The notes beneath the pieces were generated by a model, which made no database searches, was not told the origin of the DNA, and saw nothing but the letters and a program-made list of their open reading frames with translations. From Methylobacterium isbiliense (GTDB lineage: Bacteria > Pseudomonadota > Alphaproteobacteria > Rhizobiales > Beijerinckiaceae), in contig NZ_BPQQ01000004.1 in assembly GCF_022179325.1 (NCBI RefSeq), positions 1-64,000 of the forward strand: 64,000 bases of DNA. Direction: 5' to 3'. How positions within the stretch are numbered: the stretch's first letter is position 1; the number at the start of each line of letters is the position of its first letter. A program made the translations under genes and the position numbers. Positions 32,711 through 43,853 of the stretch are shown here, in pieces.

Positions 32711-32801
32711 GAGGGTCTCCGTATCGGCATGAATCCGGGGGCGGAGTGCGCTGTCCCGAGGCGGCTGCTGAACTCACACGTCATCGGACGAAGCACGGAA
32801 A

Positions 32802-32909
32802 CCCCTCTCCCGAGTGGGAGCGGGGATCCCGCGCGGGTCATCCGGCATCAGTCGAAACGGAAAACCGCCGATCCGCAAGCCCGTGGGGGAGAGGCCGATC
32901 CCTCTCCCC
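32802..32909. repeat. Pair of opposed CCCCTCTCCC hairpins
   Basis: One hairpin is at 32802-32825 (one mismatch in the stem), the other at 32886-32909 (GGGGAGAGG with CCTCTCCCC). They lie in the 256-base gap between the cupin and ALDH genes and resemble the repeats elsewhere in the window. No gene lies in this gap. Confidence 0.65.
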
Positions 32910-32966
32910 GTGTCCGTTCGGCCGGCCGCCGGTCCGCCGCGGTCACCGGGCGGACCGCCCGACGTC

Positions 32967-33305
32967 TCACTGCCCCGCGGCACCGGCCAGGGCCGGGCCG
33001 AGGGCGTCGGGCCGCTTCACCTCGATCTCCACGAAGGCGATCGGATGGTCGGAGCCGTTCATCACGTCGTGGCGGATGCCGGCGGGGCGCCGGTAGGCTT
33101 GGCCGAGCGCGAGCGGGACCTCGGTCACGGCGGTGCCGTCGTGGATCCGCAGGGTGCCCGGCGTGATCATGACGACGAAGTAGGGCCAGCCGTGCTCGTG
33201 CCACCCGGTGACCGCCCCGGGGGCGAAGTCCCAGCGGGTGATGCGAACCGCCTCGTCGTCCTGCTGGATCGTCGGCACCGCCGGGATCGTGCACGCGAAG
33301 GCCAT
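32967..33305 (-). CDS. Cupin-domain protein
   Basis: A 112-residue single-domain cupin. The first motif is GWHEHGWPYFVV (His-x-His, with a later metal-site residue), and the second is the GIRHDVMNGSDHPIAFVEIEV segment. It could be a small dioxygenase, isomerase or ligand-binding protein; nothing specific can be assigned. It lies 39 bases after the deacetylase-like gene, on the same strand, so they are likely one operon with the GntR gene. Confidence 0.85.
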   Translation of the reverse strand: MAFACTIPAVPTIQQDDEAVRITRWDFAPGAVTGWHEHGWPYFVVMITPGTLRIHDGTAVTEVPLALGQAYRRPAGIRHDVMNGSDHPIAFVEIEVKRPDALGPALAGAAGQ

Positions 33306-33344
33306 GATCTGCTCCTTGTCCTCGTGTCGATCAGCGCGGCGCCG

Positions 33345-34370
33345 CTACCGCGCCGCCTCGAACCCCTTGAGCACGCCGGCGAGGTTGGGCCCCAGATGCT
33401 CGGAGAGGTAGCCGCCCTCCTGCACGATCACGGTCGGCAGCCCGAGCCGGGCCAGCGCCGCGCCGATCCGCCCGAACCCCTCGGTGGTCACCGCGAGGCC
33501 CGCCAGGGGATCGTGCACCGAGGCGTCGAGGCCGAGCGCCACCACGAGGGCGCCGGGCGCGAAGGCCCGGAGGGTGCGGGCCGCCTCCTCCAGGGCGTCG
33601 AGGAACCCGTCGTCGCCCGTGCCGATCGCCAGCGGCAGGTTACGGTTGGCGCCCGTGCCGGCTCCCTCGCCGCGCTCGTGCGCGTAGCCCCAGACGAAGG
33701 GGTAGAACCGGGCCGGGTCGGCGTGGAGCGAGACCGTCAGCACGCTCGGATCGGCGTAGAAGATGCCCTGCGTGCCGTTGCCGTGATGCACGTCGACGTC
33801 GAGGATCGCCACGCGCGCGTGGCGGGTGCGCAGGTGCGCCGCCGCGACCGCGCTGTTGTTGAAGAAGCAGAACCCGCTCGCCCGGTCCCGGTAGGCGTGG
33901 TGGCCCGGCGGGCGGCACAGGGCGTAGATCGCGTCCTCCCCGTCGAGCACGCGCTGCGCGGCGCTCGCCGCCACGTCGGTCCCCGCGCAGATCGCCGCGT
34001 AGGTGCCGGGGCCGATCGGGCAGGCGGTGTCGAGCGTGTGCCAGCCGAGCCGCCCGACGATGTGCTCGGGGTAGGTCGCCCCGTCGCGCATCGGGTGGAT
34101 GTTGGCCACCATCTCGGGGGCGGCGTCGCCCAGGGCCGCCCAGGCGTCCCAGGCCTCCGCCATGAAGGCGAGGTAGTCCGGCGCGTGCACCCGGGCGCGG
34201 GCGTCGTGGCCGAAGGTCTCGGGCGCCACGAGCGTATGCCCGCCCGCGCGCAGACCCGCGAGCAGACGGTCGGCGCGCTCGGGCTGCTCGGTGGTGCGGG
34301 TCACCCGGCCCCGCACCAGGAAGAACTGCGGGTCGTGGCTGCGATGGTCCTCGGTGTAGACGGCTTTCAT
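33345..34370 (-). CDS. aphA: Histone deacetylase-family protein, acetylpolyamine amidohydrolase-like
   Basis: The 341-residue zinc amidohydrolase is the same length as Mycoplana AphA, which deacetylates acetylputrescine and relatives. The catalytic histidines are in RPPGHHAY, zinc ligands in DVDVHHGNGTQG and LGLDASVHDP, and the catalytic Tyr in QEGGYL. The N-terminal KAVYTEDHRSHDPQFFLVRG is the polyamine-deacetylase loop signature. The start ATG overlaps the stop of the GntR gene by 4 bases. Alternative: a deacetylase of another N-acetyl amine. Confidence 0.85.
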   Translation of the reverse strand: MKAVYTEDHRSHDPQFFLVRGRVTRTTEQPERADRLLAGLRAGGHTLVAPETFGHDARARVHAPDYLAFMAEAWDAWAALGDAAPEMVANIHPMRDGATYPEHIVGRLGWHTLDTACPIGPGTYAAICAGTDVAASAAQRVLDGEDAIYALCRPPGHHAYRDRASGFCFFNNSAVAAAHLRTRHARVAILDVDVHHGNGTQGIFYADPSVLTVSLHADPARFYPFVWGYAHERGEGAGTGANRNLPLAIGTGDDGFLDALEEAARTLRAFAPGALVVALGLDASVHDPLAGLAVTTEGFGRIGAALARLGLPTVIVQEGGYLSEHLGPNLAGVLKGFEAAR

Positions 34371-35068
34371 GGGGCCTCCGGTCCGGGGGAGAGGGCGCGC
34401 ACGAGCCGGCCCACCTCGCGCCGCGCCACGCCGAGATGGTGGTCGACATGCGCGACGATGCGCTCGGCATGGCCGGCTTCGAGGGCGGCCAGCACCGGCT
34501 CGTGGGTGCGGGCGATCGCGTGCGGGTCGTCGTAGAGCCGGCCGATCAGCCCGATGACGACCTTCAGCTCGGTGGCGAGGCCGTCGAACAGGCGCAGCAG
34601 GCGGCCGTTGCCGGCGATCTCGCAGATCTTGCGGTGGAAGCGGTAGTCGGCCTCGACGGTGCGGGCGGCATCGTCCCGCTGCGCGGCGGCGTAGAGGTCG
34701 TCGAGGCAGGCGCGCAGGGCCGCGCGCGCGGGCGCATCGAGCCGCCGCGCCGCCTCCACCGCCGCGTGCCGCTCGATGCACAGGCGCAGGTCGTAGAGGT
34801 CGTCGATGTCGGCGGGCGAGAGCTCGCGCACGAAGAAGCCGCGACGCGGATGGGCGCAGAGCAGGCCCTGGCTCTCCAGGAGGCGCGCCGCCTCGCGCAC
34901 CGGCGCGCGGCTGATGCCGAGTTCCCGCGCCACCGCGGCCTCCGCCACCTTCGCGCCGGGGGGAAGATCGCCGCGGGTGATCGCGTCGGTGAGGCGGCGC
35001 GCCACCTGACGGACGAGATCGCTCTCCGAGAGCACGGGCAGGCCGACGGGCGGCGAGAGCAGGCGCAT
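34367..35068 (-). CDS. GntR-family regulator (FadR/FCD subfamily)
   Basis: The 233-residue protein has an N-terminal winged helix-turn-helix (about residues 14-75, VAEAAVARELGISRAPVREA) and a helical FCD ligand-binding domain with conserved metal-type acidic and His residues (YRFHRKICEIAGN). Such proteins repress catabolic operons until a carboxylate effector binds. It is translationally coupled to the deacetylase gene and divergent from the class II aldolase gene, so a shared operator probably lies in the 118-bp gap 35069-35186. Confidence 0.9.
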   Translation of the reverse strand: MRLLSPPVGLPVLSESDLVRQVARRLTDAITRGDLPPGAKVAEAAVARELGISRAPVREAARLLESQGLLCAHPRRGFFVRELSPADIDDLYDLRLCIERHAAVEAARRLDAPARAALRACLDDLYAAAQRDDAARTVEADYRFHRKICEIAGNGRLLRLFDGLATELKVVIGLIGRLYDDPHAIARTHEPVLAALEAGHAERIVAHVDHHLGVARREVGRLVRALSPGPEAP

Positions 35069-35186
35069 GACACCTCCGGGCGCACAATGTGCACCGATTA
35101 AGCGTCGATTGTCGACAGTTTCGGCTTGATCGTGCGAGCGCCGCGCGTCAGTCTGCCGCCATCCGATGCGTCAGTGGAGGGCCGTC

Positions 35187-35945
35187 ATGCCGTCACCCCG
35201 CGATCCCGCCGAACGGGCGGTCCGCGTCGACCTCGCCGCCGCCTACCGGCTGATCCACCGGCTCGGCCTCGACGACAGCATCTACACCCACATCTCGGCG
35301 AGGCTGCCGGGGCCGGAGCACCGGTTCCTCATCAACCCGTACGGGCTGCGCTTCGAGGAGGTGACGGCCGGCAACCTCGTCACCGTCGACCTCGACGGCC
35401 GCGTGATCGACGATCCCTACGGGCACGGCATCAACCCGGCGGGCTTCACCATCCACAGCGCCATCCACGCGGCGCGGGAGGACGCGTCCTGCGTGCTGCA
35501 CACCCACACGGTGGCGGGCGTCGCGGTCTCCTGCCAGGAGGAGGGGCTGCTGCCGCTGAACCAGTGGTCGATGCAGTTCACCGACCGCATCGCCTACCAT
35601 GCCTACGAGGGCATCGCGCTCGATCTCGACGAGCGCGAGCGGCTGGTGGCGGATCTCGGCGACAAGTTCGTGATGATCCTGCGCAACCACGGCCTGCTCA
35701 CCTGCGGGCGCAGCGTGGGCGAGGCCTTCAAGCTGATGCACAACATGGAGCGGTCCTGCCGGGCGCAGCTCGCGATCCAGGCCGCCGGCGCGCCGCTCGT
35801 GCGCCCCTCCGCCGCCATCGCCCGCAAGACCGCCGGCCAGTACGCCACCTTCGGCGAGAAGGTCGCCTCCGGCGCGCTGGCCGATGCCGAGTGGGAGGCC
35901 TTCAAGCGGATGCTGGAGCGCAGCGACCCGGACTACAAGGACTGA
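35187..35945 (+). CDS. Class II aldolase/adducin-domain protein
   Basis: A 252-residue zinc-dependent class II aldolase-like protein. Metal ligands lie in HTHTVAGVAVS and the conserved His in NHGLLTCGRSVGEAF; SIYTHISARLPG near the N-terminus is the phosphate- or substrate-binding loop. ATG 35187 is chosen over ATG 35166 because GGAGGG is at 35175-35180. Family members act on fuculose-phosphate, ribulose-phosphate or non-phosphorylated hydroxy acids. It leads toward the second ABC transporter, 82 bases upstream of it. Confidence 0.88.
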   Translation: MPSPRDPAERAVRVDLAAAYRLIHRLGLDDSIYTHISARLPGPEHRFLINPYGLRFEEVTAGNLVTVDLDGRVIDDPYGHGINPAGFTIHSAIHAAREDASCVLHTHTVAGVAVSCQEEGLLPLNQWSMQFTDRIAYHAYEGIALDLDERERLVADLGDKFVMILRNHGLLTCGRSVGEAFKLMHNMERSCRAQLAIQAAGAPLVRPSAAIARKTAGQYATFGEKVASGALADAEWEAFKRMLERSDPDYKD

Positions 35946-35966
35946 CGATTCCGAGAGGGCGCGGCA

Positions 35967-35993
35967 CCCCCTCTCCCCGGCCGGGAGAGGGGG
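35967..35993. repeat. CCCCTCTCCC hairpin repeat
   Basis: A perfect 11-bp stem, CCCCCTCTCCC (35967-35977) with GGGAGAGGGGG (35983-35993), between the aldolase and binding-protein genes. It is the longest copy in the window. Confidence 0.75.
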
Positions 35994-36027
35994 AGTGCGG
36001 TCACGCGAGGCGGTGGAGAGAACGCAG

Positions 36028-37578
36028 ATGGTCAGGCTGATCGTTTCGGGTGCGGTGGTGCTTCTCGCCCTGGCGGGCGCCGCCGTCGCGCAGGCTCCGA
36101 AGCCCGGCGGCGTCGCCAACGCGGTGATCCAGCCCGAGCCGCCGGGGCTGATGCTCGGCCTGCTCCAGAACGGCCCGACCCAGATGGTGGCGGGCAACAT
36201 CTACGAGGGCCTGCTGCGCTACTCCGAGACGCTGGAGCCGAAGCCCGGCCTCGCCGAGAGCTGGACGGTCGGCCCGGACGGCAAGACCTACACCTTCTCG
36301 CTCGTGAAGAACGCGACGTGGCACGACGGCAAGCCGTTCACGGCCGCCGACGTGCTCTTCTCGGTGGAGTTCCTGAAGCAGACCCACCCGCGGGCGCGCG
36401 GCAACATGGCGAAGGTCACGAGCGTCGCGGCGCCCGACCCGCACACGGTGGTCTTCACGCTCTCCGAGCCCTTCGGGCCGTTCCTCGGCGTGTTCGAGGT
36501 CGGCTCGCTGCCGATGATCCCCAAGCACGTCTACGAGGGCACCGACTACAAGACCAATCCGGCCAACAACACGCCGATCGGCACCGGGCCGTTCATGTTC
36601 AAGGAGTGGAAGAAGGGCTCCTTCATCCGGCTGGTGAAGAACCCGAACTACCACGTGGCGGGCCGGCCCTACCTCGACGAGATCTACTGGCACGTGATCC
36701 CTGACGCCGCCTCGCGGGCGGTGGCTTTCGAGACCGGCAAGGTCGACATCCTGCCGGGCGGCTCGGTGGAGAATTTCGACGTGCCGCGCCTGTCGCAGAT
36801 GAAGGGCGCCTGCGTCACCGGCAAGGGCTGGGAGTTCTTCGGCCCCCATTCCTGGCTCTGGCTCAACAACCGCCAGGGTCCGACCGCCAACAAGGCCTTC
36901 CGGCAGGCGGTGTCCTACGCCATCGACCGCGACTTCGCCCGCGACGTGATCTGGAACGGGCTGGGCAAGCCGGCGATCGGCCCGGTCTCCTCCTCGACGC
37001 GCTTCTTCAACGCCAAGCTCGGCCAGTATTCCTACGATCCGGCCAAGGCGAAGGCCCTGCTCAAGCAATCCGGCTACAAGGGCGAGACGCTGCGCCTGCT
37101 GCCCGTGCCCTACGGCGAGACGTGGCAGCGCTGGGCCGAGGCGGTGAAGCAGAACCTGGAGGATGTCGGCATCAAGACCGAGATCGTCGCCACCGACGTC
37201 GCCGGCTGGAACCAGAAGACCTCGGAATGGGACTACGACATCGCCTTCACCTACCTCTATCAGTACGGCGACCCGGCGCTCGGCGTGGCGCGCAACTACA
37301 TCTCCTCGCAGATCGCCAAGGGCTCGCCCTTCAACAACGTCGAGGGCTATTCCAACCCCGCGGTCGACAAGGGCTTCGCGGAGGCCGCGGTGGCGGTGAG
37401 CCCGGCCGAGCGGCAGGCGCTGTACGACGGCGTGGTGAAGACCGTGATCGAGGACGCGCCGGTGGCGTGGCTGCTTGAACTGCAATTCCCCACCATCACC
37501 CGCTGCAAGGTCAAGGATCTCGTCACTACCGGCATCGGCGTGAACGACGGGTTCCGCGACGCCTGGATCGAGCGCTGA
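36028..37578 (+). CDS. ABC transporter substrate-binding protein (SBP_bac_5)
   Basis: The 516-residue periplasmic binding protein has a signal peptide (MVRLIVSGAVVLLALAGAA, cleavage near AVAQA) and family segments NIYEGLLRYSETLEPKPGLAESW and GKPFTAADVLFSVEFLK. It is the first gene of a tightly packed operon: the permease gene starts 4 bases later. Substrate class unknown. Its neighbours (aldolase, 2-hydroxyacid dehydrogenase, deacetylase) hint at an amine- or hydroxyacid-containing compound rather than a plain peptide. Confidence 0.92.
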   Translation: MVRLIVSGAVVLLALAGAAVAQAPKPGGVANAVIQPEPPGLMLGLLQNGPTQMVAGNIYEGLLRYSETLEPKPGLAESWTVGPDGKTYTFSLVKNATWHDGKPFTAADVLFSVEFLKQTHPRARGNMAKVTSVAAPDPHTVVFTLSEPFGPFLGVFEVGSLPMIPKHVYEGTDYKTNPANNTPIGTGPFMFKEWKKGSFIRLVKNPNYHVAGRPYLDEIYWHVIPDAASRAVAFETGKVDILPGGSVENFDVPRLSQMKGACVTGKGWEFFGPHSWLWLNNRQGPTANKAFRQAVSYAIDRDFARDVIWNGLGKPAIGPVSSSTRFFNAKLGQYSYDPAKAKALLKQSGYKGETLRLLPVPYGETWQRWAEAVKQNLEDVGIKTEIVATDVAGWNQKTSEWDYDIAFTYLYQYGDPALGVARNYISSQIAKGSPFNNVEGYSNPAVDKGFAEAAVAVSPAERQALYDGVVKTVIEDAPVAWLLELQFPTITRCKVKDLVTTGIGVNDGFRDAWIER

Positions 37579-37582
37579 CGAC

Positions 37583-38554
37583 GTGGCCCTGTTTCTCGCC
37601 CGGCGGCTGGGCAAGGGGATCCTGGTCCTCCTCGCCATCGTCGTCCTGAACTTCTTCCTGATCCGCCTCGCGCCGGGCGATCCCGCCCTCGTCATGGCGG
37701 GCGAGGCGGGGGCGGGCGACGAGCTCTACGTGGCCCAGCTTCGGGAGAAGTTCGGCCTCGACCAGCCGCTCCCGCTGCAGCTCGGCCTCTACCTGCGCAG
37801 CATCCTCAGCCTCGATCTCGGCTACTCGGTGCGCCAGCAGATGCCGGTGGGCCGGCTGATCCTCGACCGGCTGCCCGCCACCCTGCTCCTCACCGGCACC
37901 GCCTTCCTGATCTCCCTGACGCTGGGCGTCGCGCTGGGCGCGCTCGCCGCCCGGCGGGCGGGACGCTTGGCCGACACCGCCATCACGGCGCTCGCCCTCC
38001 TGTTCTACGCCACGCCGCTGTTCTGGGTCTCCCTGATGGCGATCATCGTCTTCTCGGTGCGGCTCGACTGGCTGCCCGCCTTCGGCTTCGAGACGGTGGG
38101 CGGGGGCTACACGGGTCTCGCCCGCGCGGCCGACATCGCCCGCCACCTCGTGCTGCCCTCGCTCACCCTCGGGCTGTTCTTCATGGCGGTCTACGTGCGC
38201 ATGACCCGCGCCTCGATGCTTGAGGTGGCGGGCCTCGACTTCGTCAAGACCGCCCGCGCCAAGGGCCTGCGCGAGGGCACGGTCCAGCGCCGGCACGTGC
38301 TGCGCAACGCGCTCCTGCCGGTCGTGACGCTCGCTGGGCTCCAGGCCGGCACGCTCGTCGGCGGCGCGATCCTCACCGAGACGGTCTTCGCGTGGCCGGG
38401 GATCGGCCGGCTGATGTACGAGGCGCTGCTCCAGCGCGACTACAACCTCCTGCTCGGCGTCTTCGTCGTCTCCTCCGCGATGGTGCTGCTCTTCAACCTC
38501 GTCACCGACGTGATCTACCGGGTGGTCGATCCGCGCATCGAGGCCGCGTCATGA
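37583..38554 (+). CDS. ABC transporter permease (DppB type)
   Basis: The 323-residue integral membrane protein starts at GTG 37583. The DppB-type start ARRLGKGILVLLAIVVLNFF, the periplasmic LREKFGLDQPLPLQLGLYL motif and the cytoplasmic EAA loop (TARAKGLREGTVQRRHVLRN) are clear. Its stop overlaps the start of the DppC-type gene through ATGA (38551-38554), showing translational coupling. Confidence 0.93.
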   Translation: MALFLARRLGKGILVLLAIVVLNFFLIRLAPGDPALVMAGEAGAGDELYVAQLREKFGLDQPLPLQLGLYLRSILSLDLGYSVRQQMPVGRLILDRLPATLLLTGTAFLISLTLGVALGALAARRAGRLADTAITALALLFYATPLFWVSLMAIIVFSVRLDWLPAFGFETVGGGYTGLARAADIARHLVLPSLTLGLFFMAVYVRMTRASMLEVAGLDFVKTARAKGLREGTVQRRHVLRNALLPVVTLAGLQAGTLVGGAILTETVFAWPGIGRLMYEALLQRDYNLLLGVFVVSSAMVLLFNLVTDVIYRVVDPRIEAAS

Positions 38555-39389
38555 GGCGCGGACCGCTCGCGGCCTTCCTGCGCCATCCCGGCGCGGTGTT
38601 CGGGCTCCTCGTCCTCGTGCTCGTCGTGGCGGCCGCACTCCTCGCGCCGGTGCTCTACCCGACCTCGCCCTGGCGCATGGTGCAGCGGCCCTTCGTGCCG
38701 CCCTTCACGCTCGACCGGGTGCCGCTCGGCACCGACGCGCTCGGGCGCGACATCGCGGCGGGCCTGATGCACGGGGCGGGCGTGTCGCTCCTCGTCGGCC
38801 TCGTCTCGACGCTGGCGGCCCTGCTCATCGGCGTGCCGATCGGGGCGCTGGCGGGCTATTTCGGCGGCCGCATCGACGACCTCCTGATGCGCTTCACCGA
38901 ACTCTTCCAGACCATCCCGAGCTTCGCGCTCGCCATCGTGCTGGTGGCGATCCTCCAGCCCGCCCTGTCCTCGCTGATCCTCGCCATCGCGCTGGTGAGC
39001 TGGCCGCCGGTGACGCGCCTCGTGCGCGGCGAGGTGCTGTCCCTGCGCTCGCGCGAATACGTGCAGGCGGCGGTGGTCACGGGCCAGACCACCTTCACCA
39101 TCCTGCGCCGGGAGATCCTGCCCAACACCCTCTCGCCCATCGTGGTGCTGGCCTCCCTGATGGTCGCGACCGCGATCCTGCTCGAATCCTCCCTCTCCTT
39201 CCTCGGCCTCGGCGACCCCAACCGGATGTCCTGGGGCTTCATGGTCGGGGCCGGGCGCACCGTCATCCGGCAGGCGTGGTGGATCACCGCCTTTCCGGGC
39301 CTCGTCATCCTGGTCACGGTGCTGGCCCTCAACCTGATCGGCGAGGGGCTGAACGACGCCCTCAACCCGCGCCTGTCCCGGGAGGGCCG

Positions 39390-39393
<4 letters not shown>
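38551..39393 (+). CDS. ABC transporter permease (DppC type)
   Basis: The 280-residue integral membrane protein has LGTDALGRDIAAGLMHGAGVSL, a DppC hallmark, and an EAA loop around VVTGQTTFTILRREILPN. Its stop overlaps the ATG of the fused ATPase gene (39390-39393). Confidence 0.93.
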
Positions 39394-40993
<1,600 letters not shown>

Positions 40994-40997
<4 letters not shown>

Positions 40998-41938
40998 CCG
41001 CGCCGGTGCGCTGCGTGCTCCTGAGTTCCACCCTCGACCTCGCCGGGCTGTTCGGGCCGGTGCTGGCCGGGATCGCCGATGCGGTCGAGGCGGTGCCCCA
41101 TCCGGCCCCGGAGCCCGAGACGGTGCGCCTCGCGCTGGCGTGGTTCCCGCCGGCCGACGCGTTCGCGCGCTACCCCGACCTGCGGGCGGTCTGCTCGATC
41201 GCGGCCGGCGTCGACAGCCTGCTCGCCTGCCCGGGCCTGCCCGCCGGCGTGCCGGTGGTGCGCGTGGTCGATCCCGAGCAGGCCCTGGCCATGTCGTGCT
41301 TCGTGCTCTGGCACGTCCTCGGTCACCTGCGGCGCTTCCGCACCTACGCGGAGAACCAGGCCAGGGCCCTCTGGCGGCCGCTCGGCCAGCGGGCGGCCGG
41401 CGAGGTCACGGTCGGCCTCCTCGGCTACGGCCGGATGGGAGCCCGGGTCGCCGCGGACCTCGCGGCCCTGGGCTTCCCGGTCCTGGCCTGGAGCCGCTCG
41501 CCGCGGGCGCCGGAGGCGGGCGTGGACCTCCTCAGCGGCGAGAGCGGGCTTGCCGACCTCCTGCCGCGCACGGACGTGCTGGTGAACCTGCTGCCCCTGA
41601 CGCCGCAGACGCGGGGCATCCTGAACGCGGGGCTGTTCGCCCGCCTGAAGCCCGGCGCGACGCTGGTGCAGGTCGGGCGCGGCGACCACCTCGTGGAGGG
41701 CGACCTCCTCGCCGCCCTCGACGGCGGCCGGCTCGCGGGGGCGGCCCTCGACGTCTTCGCCACCGAGCCGCTGCCGCCCGCGCACCCGTTCTGGCGCCAC
41801 CCGAAGATCGTCGTCACCCCGCACGAGGCCTGCGACGCGAGCCCGCAGGCGGTGGCCGCGATGCTGTGCGCGACCGCGCAGGCCATCAGCGCCGGCCTGC
41901 CGGTTCCGAACGCCGTCGACGTCGCACGCGGCTACTGA
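40994..41938 (+). CDS. D-2-hydroxyacid dehydrogenase (glyoxylate/hydroxypyruvate reductase type)
   Basis: A 314-residue NAD(P)-dependent D-isomer-specific 2-hydroxyacid dehydrogenase. The Rossmann motif is LLGYGRMGARVAADL; catalytic Arg and Glu are in VQVGRGDHLVEGDL and FATEPLPP; the acid-base His is in TPHEACDASP. It resembles GhrA. GTG 40994 shares bases with the ATPase stop (GTGA), so it is translated as part of the transporter operon. It could reduce a 2-oxo acid released during breakdown of the imported compound. Substrate unproven. Confidence 0.88.
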
Positions 41939-42165
41939 CGACCGGGTTCGCACGCGGGCCGCCAAGCGCACCGACGGGCGGGGCGCCCGTCCCGGTCGGC
42001 GCCGCGGCGTAAGTGTTCCGTTAACCATCCGCCCCGCACTCTCCGGCCGTCGGTTCTCCGCCGGCGCCCGGCGCTCCCACCCCGGGATCGGACCTGCCGA
42101 CTTCGTTTCGCCGCGTTGCCGGTCTAGCCTGGCACCGGAGAATCAGAACGCAGAAGGGGACGCAC

Positions 42166-42396
42166 ATGCTCGGCACGATCACGGCCTTCATGGCGATCGT
42201 CATGGTCCTCATCCTGAGGAATCTCGCCAAGGTGGCGCTCACGCCGGTCTACGCGGTGCGCGACATACACCGCGGCCGCTACGTCCGCGGGCTCGTCCTG
42301 CTCTCCTGCTCGGGCCTCGCCGCCTGGGCCATCTGGAGCGTTTCCCACCCGGCGCGTCCCAAGGCGCTCCCGGTCGCCGCCTTCCACATCGGCTGA
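42166..42396 (+). CDS. Small membrane protein of unknown function
   Basis: A 76-residue protein with two hydrophobic segments: residues 1-28 (MLGTITAFMAIVMVLILR) and 42-60 (RGLVLLSCSGLAAWAIWSV), joined by a basic loop (RDIHRGRYVR). It is probably an inner-membrane hairpin. GGGG lies upstream of ATG 42166. No family recognised. It stands alone between the dehydrogenase and asd. Confidence 0.6.
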   Translation: MLGTITAFMAIVMVLILRNLAKVALTPVYAVRDIHRGRYVRGLVLLSCSGLAAWAIWSVSHPARPKALPVAAFHIG

Positions 42397-42720
42397 CGCG
42401 CTCGCGGCGCCGCAACGCGGCGCCACGCTGCATCGCCAAGCCGCGCCGCATCGCACAATCGCCCTTGACAGAACGCGCGCCGCGCGCTGTTGCTGGCACG
42501 AGCGCGTGCGCCCGTTTCGGAGACGCCGCGCCGGGGATCCTTTCGCGCCATGCGTGCCGCGATCACGACGAAACCGAAAGCCCTGACGGCGATTCCCGCC
42601 GGCTGAAGCCTCGCGTCGTCCCGGATCCCTCCCCGTCCGCGGCGTGCGGAGGCCGGGCTGTCTCGTTGAAGCCCGACGACGATCTCTGGGGAGGGCTGCT
42701 TTCCGAACGGGAGATGTGTG
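42397..42720. other. Gap upstream of asd, no gene seen
   Basis: 324 bases with no supported gene. A perfect TTGACA at 42465-42470 might be a -35 box, but the -10 at 17 bases (TGTTGC) is poor. CTGGCACG at 42493-42500 resembles half of a sigma-54 site, but the GC is one base too far away. The asd ribosome site GGGAG is at 42709-42713. Confidence 0.4.
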
Positions 42721-43755
42721 ATGGGTTACAAGGTTGCCGTCGTCGGAGCCACCGGCAATGTGGGCCGGGAGATGCTCGACATCCTGGCTGAGCGGGCCTT
42801 CCCGGCCGATACCGTCGTGGCGCTGGCCTCCCGCCGCAGCCTCGGCCAGGAGGTCTCGTTCGGCGACAAGACCCTGAAGGTGCAGGCCCTCGACCAGTAC
42901 GATTTCTCCGACACGGACCTCTGCCTGATGTCGGCGGGCGGCGAGGCCTCGAAGGAGTGGTCGCCCCGCATCGGCGCCCAGGGCTGCGTCGTCATCGATA
43001 ACTCCTCGGCCTTCCGGTACGATTCCGACGTGCCGCTGATCGTGCCCGAGGTGAATGCCGATGCGGTGGCCGGCTTCACGAAGAAGAACATCATCGCCAA
43101 CCCGAACTGCTCCACCGCCCAGCTCGTCGTGGCGCTGAAGCCCCTGCACGACGCGGCCACGATCAAGCGCGTCGTCGTGGCGACCTACCAGTCGGTCTCC
43201 GGCGCCGGTAAGGAGGCGATGGACGAGCTGTTCAACCAGACCCGCGCGGTCTTCACCGCCGGCGAGGTCAAGGTGCAGAAGTTCACGAAGCGCATCGCCT
43301 TCAACGTCATCCCCCATATCGACGTCTTCATGGAGGACGGCTCCACCAAGGAAGAGTGGAAGATGGTGGCCGAGACCAAGAAGATGCTCGACCCCAAGAT
43401 CAAGCTGACGGCGACCTGCGTGCGCGTGCCGGTGTTCATCGGCCATTCCGAGGCGGTGAACGTCGAGTTCGAGCGGCCGATCACCGCCGACGAGGCGCGC
43501 GAGATCCTGCGCTCGGCGCCGGGGGTGCTGGTGGACGACAAGCGCGAGCCGGGCGGCTACATCACCCCGCACGAGGCGGCGGGCGAGGACGCGACCTACG
43601 TCTCGCGCATCCGCGAGGACATCACGGTGGAGAACGGCCTCTCGTTCTGGTGCGTGTCGGACAACCTGCGCAAGGGCGCGGCCCTCAACACCGTCCAGAT
43701 CGCCGAGGTGCTGATCAACCGCAAGTTGATCACCCCGAAGCGCAAGACCGCCTGA
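42721..43755 (+). CDS. asd: Aspartate-semialdehyde dehydrogenase
   Basis: The 344-residue enzyme reduces beta-aspartyl phosphate to aspartate semialdehyde, the branch point to lysine/diaminopimelate, threonine and methionine. NADP-binding VAVVGATGNVGREML, the catalytic cysteine in NPNCSTAQLVVAL, and the substrate-binding QSVSGAGK and EWKMVAETKK segments are present. ATG 42721 follows GGGAG at a 7-base spacing; a GTG three bases earlier is less likely. It lies alone, with a repeat hairpin at its 3' end. Confidence 0.96.
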   Translation: MGYKVAVVGATGNVGREMLDILAERAFPADTVVALASRRSLGQEVSFGDKTLKVQALDQYDFSDTDLCLMSAGGEASKEWSPRIGAQGCVVIDNSSAFRYDSDVPLIVPEVNADAVAGFTKKNIIANPNCSTAQLVVALKPLHDAATIKRVVVATYQSVSGAGKEAMDELFNQTRAVFTAGEVKVQKFTKRIAFNVIPHIDVFMEDGSTKEEWKMVAETKKMLDPKIKLTATCVRVPVFIGHSEAVNVEFERPITADEAREILRSAPGVLVDDKREPGGYITPHEAAGEDATYVSRIREDITVENGLSFWCVSDNLRKGAALNTVQIAEVLINRKLITPKRKTA

Positions 43756-43783
43756 GCCGCCAGCGGCCCAAGTGAGGCGCCGG

Positions 43784-43809
43784 CCCCTCTCTGCCCATGC
43801 GGGAGAGGG
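43784..43809. repeat. CCCTCTC hairpin repeat between asd and gcrA
   Basis: CCCTCTC (43785-43791) pairs with GAGAGGG (43803-43809). It is a looser copy of the intergenic repeat and lies between the convergent asd and gcrA genes, where it may also terminate transcription. Confidence 0.55.
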
Positions 43810-43853
43810 ACCGGCGCCCTTGACGCTGGCCCCCTTGGGCCCGTCGCCCTGCG

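Noticed and set aside
42493-42509. Sigma-54 promoter for asd
   Set aside because: CTGGCACG is present, but the GC is 13 bases from the GG and no TTGC is at the right place.
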